60,830 nt of DNA from Anaerolineae bacterium. GTDB taxonomy: Bacteria; Chloroflexota; Anaerolineae; J102. This document shows positions 26,468-34,808 of the stretch, piece by piece. Within the stretch, counting starts at the first letter, position 1; each line of letters starts with the position of its first letter. Position numbers and translations under genes: made by a program. The stretch covers positions 1-60,830 of the forward strand of contig JALXCB010000086.1 in assembly GCA_026991225.1 (NCBI GenBank). The letters run 5' to 3'. The notes below the pieces were generated by a model that saw only the letters and a program-made list of their open reading frames with translations, did no database searches and was not told the origin of the DNA.

Positions 26468-27027
26468 TCTCCTTGGGGATCGTTTTTGCTGAATCGTCGT
26501 TCGATAGCCATGATCTTGGCCACCCGCCGGGCGTGACGCCCGCCGCCCCAGGGCGTTTCCAGCCAGGTGCGGACGATGCGCTTCGCCCGATCCAGGTCTA
26601 TCATCCCCGCGCCCAGGGTGAGGACGTTGGCGTGATTGTGCTCGCGGGCGTTGCGGGCGGTGGCCTCATCGTAGCACATGCTGGCCCGCACGCCGGGCAC
26701 TTTATTCGCGGCCATGCAGGAGCCAATGCCTGCGCCATCGATGATGATGGCGGCCTGGGCCTGTTCTTGCATCACCATAGCCGCGGCGGCGTAGGCGAAA
26801 TCGGGGTAATCCACGCTCGCCTTACTGTCCGTTCCCAGATCAACCGCCTCATATCCCAGCTCTTTCAGGTAGGGAATGAGTTGCTGCTTGAGCTCATAGC
26901 CGCCGTGATCCGCGGCGATGGCGATGGTGCGAACCAGCCACGCGGGCGACGAGGGCGCGTCCTCACCCAAAATCTCCAGCAGAATGCGGCGCACCAGCGC
27001 CCGGATTTCCTGCTCGTCGCGGGTCAT
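26464..27027 (-). CDS. rpiB: ribose-5-phosphate isomerase B-like enzyme with N-terminal targeting helix
   Basis: 187 residues. RpiB/LacAB sugar-phosphate isomerases interconvert ribose-5-phosphate and ribulose-5-phosphate. [10 protein letters not shown] (39-48), [21 protein letters not shown] and [10 protein letters not shown] mark the family. About 30 residues precede the usual family start: an amphipathic helix ([19 protein letters not shown]) then an Ala/Pro/Ser linker, closely resembling known encapsulation peptides. The position of the catalytic Cys66 of E. coli RpiB is Asp97, and the Glu75 of the M. tuberculosis type is Ser103, with Cys104 next to it. I chose the ATG at 27027 because it shares one base with the lepB stop (TGATG). 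It is the second gene of the operon. Confidence 0.9.
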   Translation of the reverse strand: MTRDEQEIRALVRRILLEILGEDAPSSPAWLVRTIAIAADHGGYELKQQLIPYLKELGYEAVDLGTDSKASVDYPDFAYAAAAMVMQEQAQAAIIIDGAGIGSCMAANKVPGVRASMCYDEATARNAREHNHANVLTLGAGMIDLDRAKRIVRTWLETPWGGGRHARRVAKIMAIERRFSKNDPQGD

Positions 27028-27695
27028 CACTGCGGTTCCAGATCGGGATGATGGATGACGGTGAAGCGGTCGAAGGGATAATAAATCAGCCAGGCCTTGC
27101 CGATGATGAAATGCTTTTGCAGCGGCCCCCAACTGCGCGAATCGCTGGAGCCCGTGCGATTGTCTCCCATGACGAAATACTCATCCTCGCCCAGGGTCAC
27201 GGGCCCGTAATTCTCGCTGCTGCGATTCTGCACATAGGTCTCGGGCGGGAGGGGCTTGCCATCGATGAAGACCTGCCCGTTCTGAATGGCCAGGGTCTCG
27301 CCCGGCAGGCCGATGATGCGCTTGACGAAATCCCGCTCCGGGCCGAAGGGATACTGGAAGACGATGATATCCCCCCGGTCGGGTTCGCCGAAGATATAAC
27401 TCAAACGGCTGACGATGAGCCGGTCGCCCTGCATCAGCGTCGGATACATGCTGCTGCCTTCCACCACGAAATTCTGGAAGACAAAGGCCCGGAAGAAGAC
27501 GATGAGCAGCCCGGCCAGCACCAGAGTCTGCAACGTCTCCCAGATGACGCTGCCGCTGTCTTTTTCCCTGCCAGACGTATGAGGCATGTCGCTCGCCGGG
27601 CGCACCTTCACCCCGGGAGGATCGGGAAACGCCTCGACAGCCGATTCAGACGCGGTTTGAGGTTCCTGAGGATCGAAGTCGGGCATGTCGGACAT
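27027..27695 (-). CDS. lepB: signal peptidase I
   Basis: Membrane serine protease that removes secretory signal peptides. 222 residues. A cytoplasmic N-terminus rich in Asp/Glu/Pro (1-50) precedes one membrane anchor (TLVLAGLLIVFFRAFVFQNF). The catalytic Ser lies in VEGSSMYPTL and the general-base Lys in DFVKRIIGLPGE. The conserved GDNRTGSSDSR box is near the end. The start was set at MSDMPDF, just after a TGnTATAAT promoter; upstream in-frame codons run through the flippase gene in another frame. It is the first gene of the operon containing rpiB and deoC. Confidence 0.95.
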   Translation of the reverse strand: MSDMPDFDPQEPQTASESAVEAFPDPPGVKVRPASDMPHTSGREKDSGSVIWETLQTLVLAGLLIVFFRAFVFQNFVVEGSSMYPTLMQGDRLIVSRLSYIFGEPDRGDIIVFQYPFGPERDFVKRIIGLPGETLAIQNGQVFIDGKPLPPETYVQNRSSENYGPVTLGEDEYFVMGDNRTGSSDSRSWGPLQKHFIIGKAWLIYYPFDRFTVIHHPDLEPQ

Positions 27696-27701
27696 GGTGG
27701 C

Positions 27702-27710
27702 ATTATAGCA
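27702..27710 (-). promoter_or_regulatory. extended -10 promoter of lepB-rpiB-deoC-MBL operon
   Basis: On the minus strand TGCTATAAT (extended -10) is followed by GCCACC and the lepB ATG, only 6 nt away, so the message would be leaderless or nearly so. No good -35 is needed for an extended -10 and none is seen. It lies in the 17-nt gap after the flippase stop. Confidence 0.55.
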
Positions 27711-27712
27711 CC

Positions 27713-28672
27713 TTATCGCTCCTTTTTCCACAACAACCACAGCGCGCCGCCGGGCAAACTGCAGAAGATCTGCACCGCCTGCACGAACAGACTCAGGGCC
27801 AGGGCCAGCTCGCCCGGCACCCCCACCAGCCCATAGAAAAAGGGATACGCCGCCTGGCTCAGGCCGATGCCGCCGATGGAGATGGGGATAATCAGCACCA
27901 GGGCGATGAGCGGCGTGAAGAGGAAAATATCGAGCAAGGGGATGCCCCCGCCCAGGGCCAGGGAGAGAACGTAATTGACCATGGAGGTGGTGGCGATGCC
28001 CGTCAGTCCGATGAGAAAGGCGAAGGCCAGGGGGCGATACTGAAACCGATACAGCTCGAACGCACCGGCCAGCGCATCCCAAACGCCCGCGATCTTCTCC
28101 AGAAAACCGCGGTGCAGCAAGCGGCTCACGGCCCGGCTGATGCGGCGGCTGATGAGAAACGCGCCGATGGTGAGCAACCCCACCAGGGCGATGACCGCCA
28201 CCGCGGCCAGGGGCCACAGGTCGCTGCGTCCCGTGAGGAACACCACGGCCAGGGCCGAGAGCGCGGCCACGCTCATGTAGGCCGACAGCCCGATGAGCCG
28301 ATCCAGCACGACGGATGCCGCCGCGCCCGCGTTCTCCTCCGTATATTTCGCCAGCCCATAGCCTCGCATCACGTCCCCACCGATATTCGCGGGCAGAATG
28401 TTGTTGAAAAAGAAGCCGACGAAGGTGAAATTCGCCATGGCCGAGAAGGGAACCTGGATATCCTGCGCCCGTAGCAGCGTCCACCATTTGAACGCATTGA
28501 TCAGCATCGCCGTCCAGAAAAGCAGCACGCCCAGCCCCACCCAGGCCAGATTCGCCGACGCAAGCATCTCCCCAACCACGGCCAGCCTGTCCTGAAACCG
28601 CCACAGCACGAACGCGATGAGCGCCACGCTGATCCCGCCCCGGATCAGCGCCCCCTTCCACTGCTCCCTCAC
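27713..28672 (-). CDS. flippase-like integral membrane protein (UPF0104/YbhN, AglD family)
   Basis: 319 residues with about eight membrane segments. FVGFFFNNILPANIGGDVMR and the later IPISIGGIGLSQAAYPFFYG are the conserved motifs of the lysylphosphatidylglycerol-synthase transmembrane/UPF0104 family, proteins linked to lipid or glycolipid translocation. The start is GTG at 28672. It is just upstream of lepB on the same strand. The polysaccharide genes begin 128 nt upstream with a glycosyltransferase, which fits a role in envelope glycan assembly. Confidence 0.85.
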   Translation of the reverse strand: MREQWKGALIRGGISVALIAFVLWRFQDRLAVVGEMLASANLAWVGLGVLLFWTAMLINAFKWWTLLRAQDIQVPFSAMANFTFVGFFFNNILPANIGGDVMRGYGLAKYTEENAGAAASVVLDRLIGLSAYMSVAALSALAVVFLTGRSDLWPLAAVAVIALVGLLTIGAFLISRRISRAVSRLLHRGFLEKIAGVWDALAGAFELYRFQYRPLAFAFLIGLTGIATTSMVNYVLSLALGGGIPLLDIFLFTPLIALVLIIPISIGGIGLSQAAYPFFYGLVGVPGELALALSLFVQAVQIFCSLPGGALWLLWKKER

Positions 28673-28800
28673 GCGTCACTCCTCGAAAATCGTCCAACGT
28701 CCAATGTCCAACGTCGGACGTCCGAAGCCGCCCTCCCCCCACTAAACACTGAACACTGAACACTGATGACTGAATACTGATGACTGATCACTGTTCACTG

Positions 28801-29805
28801 CTACCCCTGCGTCTTATGGCTGGCCACCGTCACCGAGGCCACGGGATCGATGATATCCGCGTCCGCGACCATCTCCTTCGCCCTCTCCTTCTCCGAGGCC
28901 ACGTCGGTCTTCTGGCTCCAGGCCATATCCCAGACCACATGCCGCTCCTTCTTGATGGCGAAGTCGTACCAGCCCAGGAAGCGGGCCCAGCCTTCCAGCA
29001 CGGCCAGCATCCCCAGCACATAGATCAACTGCACCACGCCCCACACGGCCCGGGCCACCTGCTTCGTGGCGATCCACGCCACCTTGCGCTTGCGCAGGCT
29101 GCTGACCTTGTAGCCATATTTGTGTTTGAGATAGAGATGCCCGGCGTGATTGCGCCGCCGCTGGCGCACGAAATCGCCAATCGTCGTGGGGCCGGTGTTG
29201 TAGACCACCGCGTCGGGCGCGTAGCGCACCTCCATCCCCCGCTTCACCATGATGGCTTCGACGAAAGCCTCGTCCATGGCCACGTCGGGCGGAATCTGAT
29301 CGAAGACCTTGCGGAACGCGATCATCTCGCCCAGGCGGGGAATATCCAGGCTGAGCTCGTGCTCCAGTTGCAGGCGCAGGTAGGTGAAGAGGCTGACCAG
29401 ATGGTCGGGCGTGTTCACGGGCACTTTGTGCGCGCCCGTCATCCCCACCTTGGGGTCCTTGAACATGCGCACCAGATGCTCCACCGCGGATTCGTGGGGC
29501 AGGGTATCGCCGCTCTCCAGCACGCAGATATCCTCCTGCGCCACCTTGAGGAATTCATTGATGGCTGCAGTCTTGCCCAGGCGCTTTTCCTGCTCGATGA
29601 GCTTGATGCGCGGGTCCTTCGCCATGAATTCCCGCACGATGGGTACGGTGTTATCGGTGCACGCGCTGGCCACCACGACGATCTCGGTGATCTCCACTTC
29701 GTGAAGATGCTGTTCGATCATCGCGTCCAGCAGCTTGCCGATATTCGCTTCTTCATTGTAGGCAGTGATGCAGACACTGCACCGGATTTTTTCTTTTTGG
29801 TCCAC
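28801..29805 (-). CDS. glycosyltransferase family 2
   Basis: 334 residues. The N-terminal GT-A domain has SVCITAYNEEANIGKLLDAM, EIVVVASACTDNT and a degenerate DxD (CVLESGDTLPHE), and acceptor-site motifs FRKVFDQIPPDVAMDEAF. Near residues 250-285 is a hydrophobic pair (VWGVVQLIYVLGMLAVLEGW) that may anchor it to the membrane. The start codon is GTG. It probably transfers sugar in extracellular polysaccharide synthesis together with the rml and Wzz/CpsD genes upstream. The gap before the flippase (28673-28800) is filled by CACTGATGACTGA-type direct repeats. Confidence 0.88.
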   Translation of the reverse strand: MDQKEKIRCSVCITAYNEEANIGKLLDAMIEQHLHEVEITEIVVVASACTDNTVPIVREFMAKDPRIKLIEQEKRLGKTAAINEFLKVAQEDICVLESGDTLPHESAVEHLVRMFKDPKVGMTGAHKVPVNTPDHLVSLFTYLRLQLEHELSLDIPRLGEMIAFRKVFDQIPPDVAMDEAFVEAIMVKRGMEVRYAPDAVVYNTGPTTIGDFVRQRRRNHAGHLYLKHKYGYKVSSLRKRKVAWIATKQVARAVWGVVQLIYVLGMLAVLEGWARFLGWYDFAIKKERHVVWDMAWSQKTDVASEKERAKEMVADADIIDPVASVTVASHKTQG

Positions 29806-29869
29806 AGGGATTTTGGAAGTAATCAGTTATCAGGCTGCACGGGCGAGTTGCCCGCCGATATCGATGGAA

Positions 29870-30035
29870 AGGCTTGCCGGCCAGATTGGCGCGGGAAGCC
29901 AATGTCGTAATCCGTAATGCGTGATGCGTAAGGACCTCACGGATTACGGATTACGCATCACGTCAGGCGTCGCCTCGGCCAACTTTGGCCTGGCGATCCT
30001 TCAACAACCAGCGATCATTCTGTTTTCAAAGCAAC
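29870..30035. repeat. composite intergenic repeat
   Basis: TTGCCGGCCAGATTGGCGCG, GGAAGCCAATGTCG, then inverted GTAATCCGTAATGCGTGATG and ACGGATTACGCATCACG arms, as at 16.4 and 55.9 kb. Between here and the PspC gene (30036-30177) nothing else is recognised. The whole 372-bp gap has no gene. Confidence 0.6.
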
Positions 30036-30177
30036 GTGATTATACACGCTGCCAGCGCGCCCGACAAACCCCAGGCCCGTTTTCGGGCGCGTTTCAATGC
30101 TGCAACCCTTTGCGCCCGCCCGACGTATCGTGGATAATCAAACCGCTTTCCCAATCCCCACAGGAAAAACAGCTTCC

Positions 30178-30369
30178 ATGTCCACGTACAAACGTCTGGA
30201 ACGACAAAACGGCGTCATCGCCGGGGTGTGCGGCGGCCTGGGCGCCTATCTTGGCGTCAGCCCCTGGTGGTTCCGCATCCTCTTCCTCTTTTTGGCCTTG
30301 CCCGGCGGCCTGCCCGGCCCGCTCATCTACCTGATCATGTGGATCATCATCCCCAAAAAGAAGGATTGA
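30178..30369 (+). CDS. PspC-domain membrane protein
   Basis: 63 residues. RLERQNGVIAGVCGGLGAYL followed by one hydrophobic helix ending in IIIPKKKD is the complete small PspC domain. PspC proteins act at the inner membrane in envelope-stress responses; this minimal form is common in many phyla and its partner is unknown. I chose the ATG at 30178, since the protein then starts directly at the domain. It stands alone between repeats. Confidence 0.88.
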   Translation: MSTYKRLERQNGVIAGVCGGLGAYLGVSPWWFRILFLFLALPGGLPGPLIYLIMWIIIPKKKD

Positions 30370-30403
30370 GGCGCGATGCGCGCTCCTCGGGACGCATCGC
30401 GCC
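30370..30403 (+). terminator. hairpin after the PspC gene
   Basis: The 11-bp perfect stem GGCGCGATGCG (30370-30380) pairs with CGCATCGCGCC (30393-30403), beginning right at the stop codon. There is no T tract after it, so it is either a weak terminator or an mRNA-stabilising hairpin. Confidence 0.45.
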
Positions 30404-30404
30404 C

Positions 30405-30612
30405 GCTATGAAAATAGGATTCGGATCAGGATTAGGATTAGGATTAGGATTGCAATTCACCAGGCTTAGGTTGGCCGAGGCGGCAGCCGGCGTGAAACGT
30501 CAAGCGTGAAACGTCATGTCCTCACGCATCACGTTTCACTCGTCACGTCATTGGCTTCCCGCACCGCCCGGCCGCAAGGCGTTTTCATCGGTATCGACGA
30601 GCCATTGCTCGG
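30405..30612. repeat. GGATTA tract plus composite repeat (inverted copy)
   Basis: About 30417-30452 is GGATTCGGATCAGGATTAGG followed by further GGATTA units. Then GGCTTAGGTTGGCCGAGGCG, GTGAAACGTCAAGCGTGAAA and inverted TCACGCATCACGTTTCACTC, ending TTGGCTTCCCGCACCG. No gene. Confidence 0.6.
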
Positions 30613-30624
30613 GCTGGCTGCTTT

Positions 30625-30879
30625 TCATCCAAACGCCCCGGCCGAGGCCCGCACTGCATCCAGCAGCTCTTCCATGCTCGGCGCGGCGTAGAAGCGTTTG
30701 GGCCCGGCGATGATGGTGGGGACGTGCCTGACGCCGTCCTGCTTCGCCCGGCTCATGTGGGTGATGATCTCGATTTCCTCGACCTCGATCTCCGGGTGGG
30801 TTTGCTTCAGGCGTTTGATCAGTCGGTTGGTGGGGATGCACTTGGGGCAGATGATGGATTTGTAGTAGACGACTTTCAT
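30625..30879 (-). CDS. small thioredoxin/glutaredoxin-like protein
   Basis: 84 residues with one thioredoxin fold: a strand, the redox motif CPKC at residues 11-14 (KSIICPKCIPTNR), a helix and the cis-Pro loop RHVPTIIAG. It probably acts as a cytoplasmic thiol-disulfide reductant; the partner is unknown. Its ATG overlaps the rmlB stop by 4 nt, so it is translated with rmlB. Confidence 0.82.
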   Translation of the reverse strand: MKVVYYKSIICPKCIPTNRLIKRLKQTHPEIEVEEIEIITHMSRAKQDGVRHVPTIIAGPKRFYAAPSMEELLDAVRASAGAFG

Positions 30880-31907
30880 AATCCCACCTTCAGCACTTTG
30901 CGATTGCCGTACTGCTGCTCATAATACTCGCGGAACTCACCCTCCTTGATGGGACGCCACCACCAGGCGTTGTCCACATACCAACGCACGGTCTTGCGGA
31001 TGGCGGCTTCGGGATCGTGTTTGGGCTCCCAGCCCAGGCGCTTGATTTTATCCACGTTCAGAGAGTAGCGGCGGTCATGGCCCGGCCGGTCTTCGACGAA
31101 GTGAATGAGGTCCCGGGACGCGCCCAGCTCATCCAGCAGAATCTCCACCATGGTCAGGTTCTCGATCTCCTGGCCCGTGCCCACGTTGTAGATCTCGCCC
31201 AACTCACCCTCATGCAGCACCAGGTCGATGGCCTCGCAGTGGTCGCCCACCCACTGGTAATCGCGCATCTGGCGGCCGTCGCCGTAGACGGGCAGAGGCT
31301 TGCCCTCCAGCGCATTAGTCACGAACAGAGGCACCACCTTTTCGGGGTACTGGTAAGGCCCAATGTTGTTGGCCCCGCGGGTGATGGTGACAGGCAGGCC
31401 GTAGGTGATGAAATAGGCGTGGACCATAAGGTCGGCGCTGGCCTTGCTGGCCGCGTAGGGGCTGCGCGGGGCCACCGGGTCGGTCTCCACCGAGGAGTAG
31501 CCGGGCGGAATGTGGCCGTAGACCTCGTCGGTGGAGATCTGATGATAGCGCTCCAGCCCGAACTTGCGCGCAGCCTCCAGCAGCACGTACGTGCCATACA
31601 CGTCGGTCTGGATGAACGCGTCCGGGTTCATGATGGAGCGGTCCACATGGCTTTCAGCCGCGAAGTTGACGATGGTGTCAATGTCGTACTTTTCGATGGT
31701 CTCAGCCACCTTGTCGGGATCGCAGATGTCGCCCCGGACGAAGGCGTAGCGGGGATCGTCGCTGACGTCGGCCAGGTTGTTGAGGTTGGCCGCGTAGGTC
31801 AGCTTATCGTAAACGATGATGCGATAGTCGGGATGCTTCGCCAGCATGTGGTGGACGAAGTTGGAGCCGATGAATCCGGCTCCGCCCGTAACGAGAATGT
31901 TTTTCAT
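30876..31907 (-). CDS. rmlB: dTDP-glucose 4,6-dehydratase
   Basis: 343 residues. It converts dTDP-glucose to dTDP-4-keto-6-deoxyglucose for deoxysugar synthesis. The NAD-binding GGAGFIGSNFVHHML, the sugar-binding FAAESHVDRSI, the catalytic Thr-Asp-Glu (QISTDEVYG) and the YAASK pair are all present. It works after RmlA, encoded about 0.8 kb upstream on the same strand. rmlC and rmlD, needed to complete dTDP-rhamnose, are not in the window. Confidence 0.96.
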   Translation of the reverse strand: MKNILVTGGAGFIGSNFVHHMLAKHPDYRIIVYDKLTYAANLNNLADVSDDPRYAFVRGDICDPDKVAETIEKYDIDTIVNFAAESHVDRSIMNPDAFIQTDVYGTYVLLEAARKFGLERYHQISTDEVYGHIPPGYSSVETDPVAPRSPYAASKASADLMVHAYFITYGLPVTITRGANNIGPYQYPEKVVPLFVTNALEGKPLPVYGDGRQMRDYQWVGDHCEAIDLVLHEGELGEIYNVGTGQEIENLTMVEILLDELGASRDLIHFVEDRPGHDRRYSLNVDKIKRLGWEPKHDPEAAIRKTVRWYVDNAWWWRPIKEGEFREYYEQQYGNRKVLKVGL

Positions 31908-31954
31908 GGTGGAATCTCGGGATAGATGGTTGGTTGGGAGATGCTGATGGCTAA

Positions 31955-32635
31955 TTACGCACTCCGAATCATCTCCAGAATATCGTAGCTGCGGCTGAGG
32001 GTGAGGGTGGGCAGGCTGTGATAGAGGTCGATAAGGCCCGGATCGTCCTCGGGCAGACGGTGTTCGTGGGCGATGCGCTCGTCCAGAGCGGCGGAGACGG
32101 CCAGGAACGCGACGTCATCCCGTCCATACAGCAGTTCAGCAGCCCGGGCGATCTCCTCCCGGGCCTCCTGCAAGCGGCGCTGCATCGCGGGCAGGGTGCG
32201 TTGCTGAAAGTGCTGTGCGAAAGCGTCATCCCGCCCTGCGGCAAAGTAAGCGGGACAGAATTCCGCAGCCCAAAAGCGCTCGGCCCGCCGGAACGCGGGG
32301 GAAAGCAGGTCCGCGTAGAGGATCACGTCCAGGGTGGCGCCCAGGCGGTCGATGCGGACGATGGCCGGAACCTGTTCGGGGTAGAGGTCGAAATAGGCGG
32401 CGGGATCGAAGGGATGCCAGTGGGGATAGGCTTGCGGCAGGCGGCGCAGACGCTCGGCCAGGATGCTGACGCCCTCGGCGATGCGCCGGACGATGACCTG
32501 CGGGTCACCTCGTTCGGGCGCGCGATACGCGGGCACAAACGGGCGCTGGAGATGCTGTAACACAACGCTGTGACATGGCCATAAACGCTCCGTTTGTGCA
32601 ATGAGTGAGGCGAGGGCGGGAAGAGAGTGGGGCAA
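31955..32635 (-). CDS. hypothetical protein
   Basis: 226 residues, soluble, helix-rich and unusually rich in His, Arg and Pro. Recognisable stretches such as RMPQAYPHWHPFDPAAYFD-like and DALQRRLQEAREEIARAAEL-like are not motifs I know. The start is a TTG without a clear ribosome site, so the true start may be further in. It sits between rmlA and rmlB in the same orientation, so cotranscription is likely. Function unknown. Confidence 0.6.
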   Translation of the reverse strand: MPHSLPALASLIAQTERLWPCHSVVLQHLQRPFVPAYRAPERGDPQVIVRRIAEGVSILAERLRRLPQAYPHWHPFDPAAYFDLYPEQVPAIVRIDRLGATLDVILYADLLSPAFRRAERFWAAEFCPAYFAAGRDDAFAQHFQQRTLPAMQRRLQEAREEIARAAELLYGRDDVAFLAVSAALDERIAHEHRLPEDDPGLIDLYHSLPTLTLSRSYDILEMIRSA

Positions 32636-32714
32636 GAGGGGAGTGAGCAGTAATCAGTGATCAGTAATCAGTGAAAGCGCGGGAATGGAATCTTCAATCT
32701 TTAGTCTTCAGTCT

Positions 32715-33788
32715 TCAGATCAACCCGACGCGGGAGTTGTCGCCCAGGGTGAACTTCAAGGCCCGGGGTTTGAATTCGGATCGCTGAATGAGGACATTGC
32801 GGCCAATGAGGCTGTCGGTAATGCGGAAAGGCACATCCTTGACCTGGCTGTGCTCTAAAATAATGCAACGTTCGATCTCGGCGCCTTCGATGATGCAATC
32901 GTGATAAATGGAAGTGAAGGGGCCCACGTAGCTGTTGATGATGCGGGTGTTTTCGCCGATGATGGTGGGCCCGCGCACGACGCTGTTGATGATCTGCGCC
33001 CCTTCTTCGATGGTCACCCGCTCATCCACTTCCGAATCCTTGTCTACAAAGCCGTGAATGGCGGGCGTCAGTTCTTCCAGCACTTTGCTGTTGGCCGCCA
33101 GCATATCGATGGGCTTGCCGGTGTCGATCCACCAGCCGCGATGAATGTAGGGATGCACATGGTAGCCCTGGTCCACCAGCCACTGGATGGCGTCGGTGAT
33201 CTCCAGTTCGTTGCGCCAGGAAGGCTTGATGCTGCGCACGGCCTCATGGATATGATGATCGAACATGTAGATGCCCACCAACGCCAGGTTGCTGCGAGGC
33301 TCCCGCGGCTTCTCCACAAGCTGTTTGATGCTGCCGTCGGGGTTGAGTTCGGCTACGCCGTAGTGCTGGGGCTCGGGCACAGGCGTGAGCACGATTTGGG
33401 CGTTGTAGTCGGAGCCTTCGAACTCTCGGATGAGGTTGCTGATGCCTCCCTCGATGACGTTGTCGCCCAGGAACATGACGAAGCGGTCGTCGCCCAGGTA
33501 GTCGCGGGCGATGAGCACGGCGTGGGCGAGACCGCGGGGCTCATCCTGTACGATATACGTGATCTTCACGTCCCAACGGCTGCCATCGCCCACCGCGGCC
33601 CGCACTTTGCGGCCATTTTCGCCGCTGCCGATGACGATGCCCATATCGTCGATGCCCGCGTCCCTGATGGCCTCGATCACCCGGAAGAGCACGGGTTTGT
33701 TAGCTACGGGAATGAGTTGTTTGGCGTTGGTGTAGGTGAGGGGATAGAGGCGGGAGCCTTTCCCCCCGCTGAGAATCAATGCTTTCAT
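32715..33788 (-). CDS. rmlA: glucose-1-phosphate thymidylyltransferase, long form
   Basis: 357 residues. It makes dTDP-glucose from glucose-1-phosphate and dTTP. The nucleotide-binding SGGKGSRLYPLTYTNAKQLI, FLGDNVIEGG (metal Asp), EKPREPRSN and WWIDTGKP motifs are clear. After about residue 235 come left-handed beta-helix repeats (IINSVVRGPTIIGENTRIIN), the C-terminal extension that marks the long-form family. It pairs with rmlB downstream. Confidence 0.94.
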   Translation of the reverse strand: MKALILSGGKGSRLYPLTYTNAKQLIPVANKPVLFRVIEAIRDAGIDDMGIVIGSGENGRKVRAAVGDGSRWDVKITYIVQDEPRGLAHAVLIARDYLGDDRFVMFLGDNVIEGGISNLIREFEGSDYNAQIVLTPVPEPQHYGVAELNPDGSIKQLVEKPREPRSNLALVGIYMFDHHIHEAVRSIKPSWRNELEITDAIQWLVDQGYHVHPYIHRGWWIDTGKPIDMLAANSKVLEELTPAIHGFVDKDSEVDERVTIEEGAQIINSVVRGPTIIGENTRIINSYVGPFTSIYHDCIIEGAEIERCIILEHSQVKDVPFRITDSLIGRNVLIQRSEFKPRALKFTLGDNSRVGLI

Positions 33789-33811
33789 GTTGCATTTATC
33801 CGAATAGGTGG

Positions 33812-33955
33812 CATTTGAAAAAAGATCGCGAAGTCCACATTGGGCGATGCAGCAACGGACGTAATGCGTAATCCGTGATCCGTAAAATCGTTACGCTTTA
33901 CGCATTACTCGTTACGCACTTGGCGTCCCGCGCCAAGTCGGCTGGCGTCGTCTTC
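33812..33955. repeat. composite intergenic repeat (inverted copy)
   Basis: AAGTCCACATTGGGCGATGC, then GTAATGCGTAATCCGTGATC and inverted TTACGCATTACTCGTTACGC, ending TTGGCGTCCCGCGCC. It separates rmlA from the CpsD-like gene. Confidence 0.6.
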
Positions 33956-33969
33956 ATGAAGAATGGAGA

Positions 33970-34626
33970 TCATTCGCCGTAATACTTATACACGCCCGTC
34001 TCCACCGCGGCGTTGGTGAGCACTGCGCCCACCAGGTTGGCCTTGACCTTCTGTAGAATATCTTTGGCCTTCTCCACCAGCTCCCGCTTGGTCTGGCCCG
34101 CGCGGGCCACCAGCAGCACGCCATCCACCTTGGCGGCCAGCAACGCACCGTCGGTGACCGCCACCAACGGGGGTGCGTCGAAGAGGATGACGTCGGCCTG
34201 GCTTTTGAGCTGGTCCAGCACGTCGTTCATGCGGGCGGAGGCCAGGAGATCGGCCGGGTTGACGGGCGTGGGGCCGGCGGGCAGGATACGCAGATTCTCG
34301 ACCTGGGTGTTGAAGATGGGAAGTTCGCCCGCATCCTCAGCCAGCGCGGTGGCCAAACCCCGATCATTGGCCAGGCCGAACACCTCATGCAGCCGCGGGC
34401 GGCGCATATCCGCATCCACCAGGATGACGCGCTTGCCCGCCTGGGCGGAAATGACGCCCAGGTTGGCGACCACCTTGGTCTTGTCGTCATCGGGCTCGGG
34501 ACTGGCGATGAGCAGGGTATGGAGAGGATTCTCCAGGCTGTAGAAGTCGAGGTTCGTGCGCAAACTGCGGTAGGCCTCGGCCTGGGGAGATTGGGCGTCG
34601 GTTAGGGCGACGATATCGAGGGTCAT
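33970..34626 (-). CDS. CpsD/CapB-like protein, degenerate P-loop
   Basis: 218 residues. AEAYRSLRTNLDF, VILVDADMRRPRLHEVFGL, DVILFDAPPL and the Tyr-containing tail (VYKYYGE) identify the BY-kinase/CpsD family that controls capsule or exopolysaccharide export with Wzz proteins. The Walker A is abnormal: PEPDDDKTK stands where active members have PGEGKST, so both P-loop glycines are lost. The Walker A' (ILVDADMRRP) and Walker B (VILFDAPP) remain. Kinase activity is therefore doubtful and it may act as a scaffold. The neighbouring Wzz-like genes lie immediately upstream. Confidence 0.85.
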   Translation of the reverse strand: MTLDIVALTDAQSPQAEAYRSLRTNLDFYSLENPLHTLLIASPEPDDDKTKVVANLGVISAQAGKRVILVDADMRRPRLHEVFGLANDRGLATALAEDAGELPIFNTQVENLRILPAGPTPVNPADLLASARMNDVLDQLKSQADVILFDAPPLVAVTDGALLAAKVDGVLLVARAGQTKRELVEKAKDILQKVKANLVGAVLTNAAVETGVYKYYGE

Positions 34627-34808
34627 GGTGATTGTCCACTGCTATGAAAATAGGATTAGGGAACGCAGATGACGCAGATTGAAACGGATGAACGCAGATG
34701 AAAAGAAAAAATCTGTGAAAATCATCTGCGAAAATCAGCGTCGCATCCGCGTAATCAGCGTTCTCATTTTCGTTCGTATCGGCAAGACTTCGCTCGGGCC
34801 GCCTGCGA
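34627..34808. repeat. intergenic repeat between CpsD-like and Wzz-like genes
   Basis: A direct and inverted series of GAACGCAGATGACGCAGATT, GAAACGGATGAACGCAGATG, AATCATCTGCGAAAATCAGC and GCATCCGCGTAATCAGCG. The same motif class lies at 46.8 and 60.3 kb. No gene. Confidence 0.6.

Noticed and set aside
27696-28763. Signal peptidase read as a 578-aa protein
   Set aside because: The extra N-terminal 356 codons are a shifted reading of the flippase gene; the true start follows the TATAAT at 27702-27707.
30417-30452. Telomere or chromosome end at the GGATTA tract
   Set aside because: Similar tracts recur at many internal sites in both orientations and are short and imperfect.
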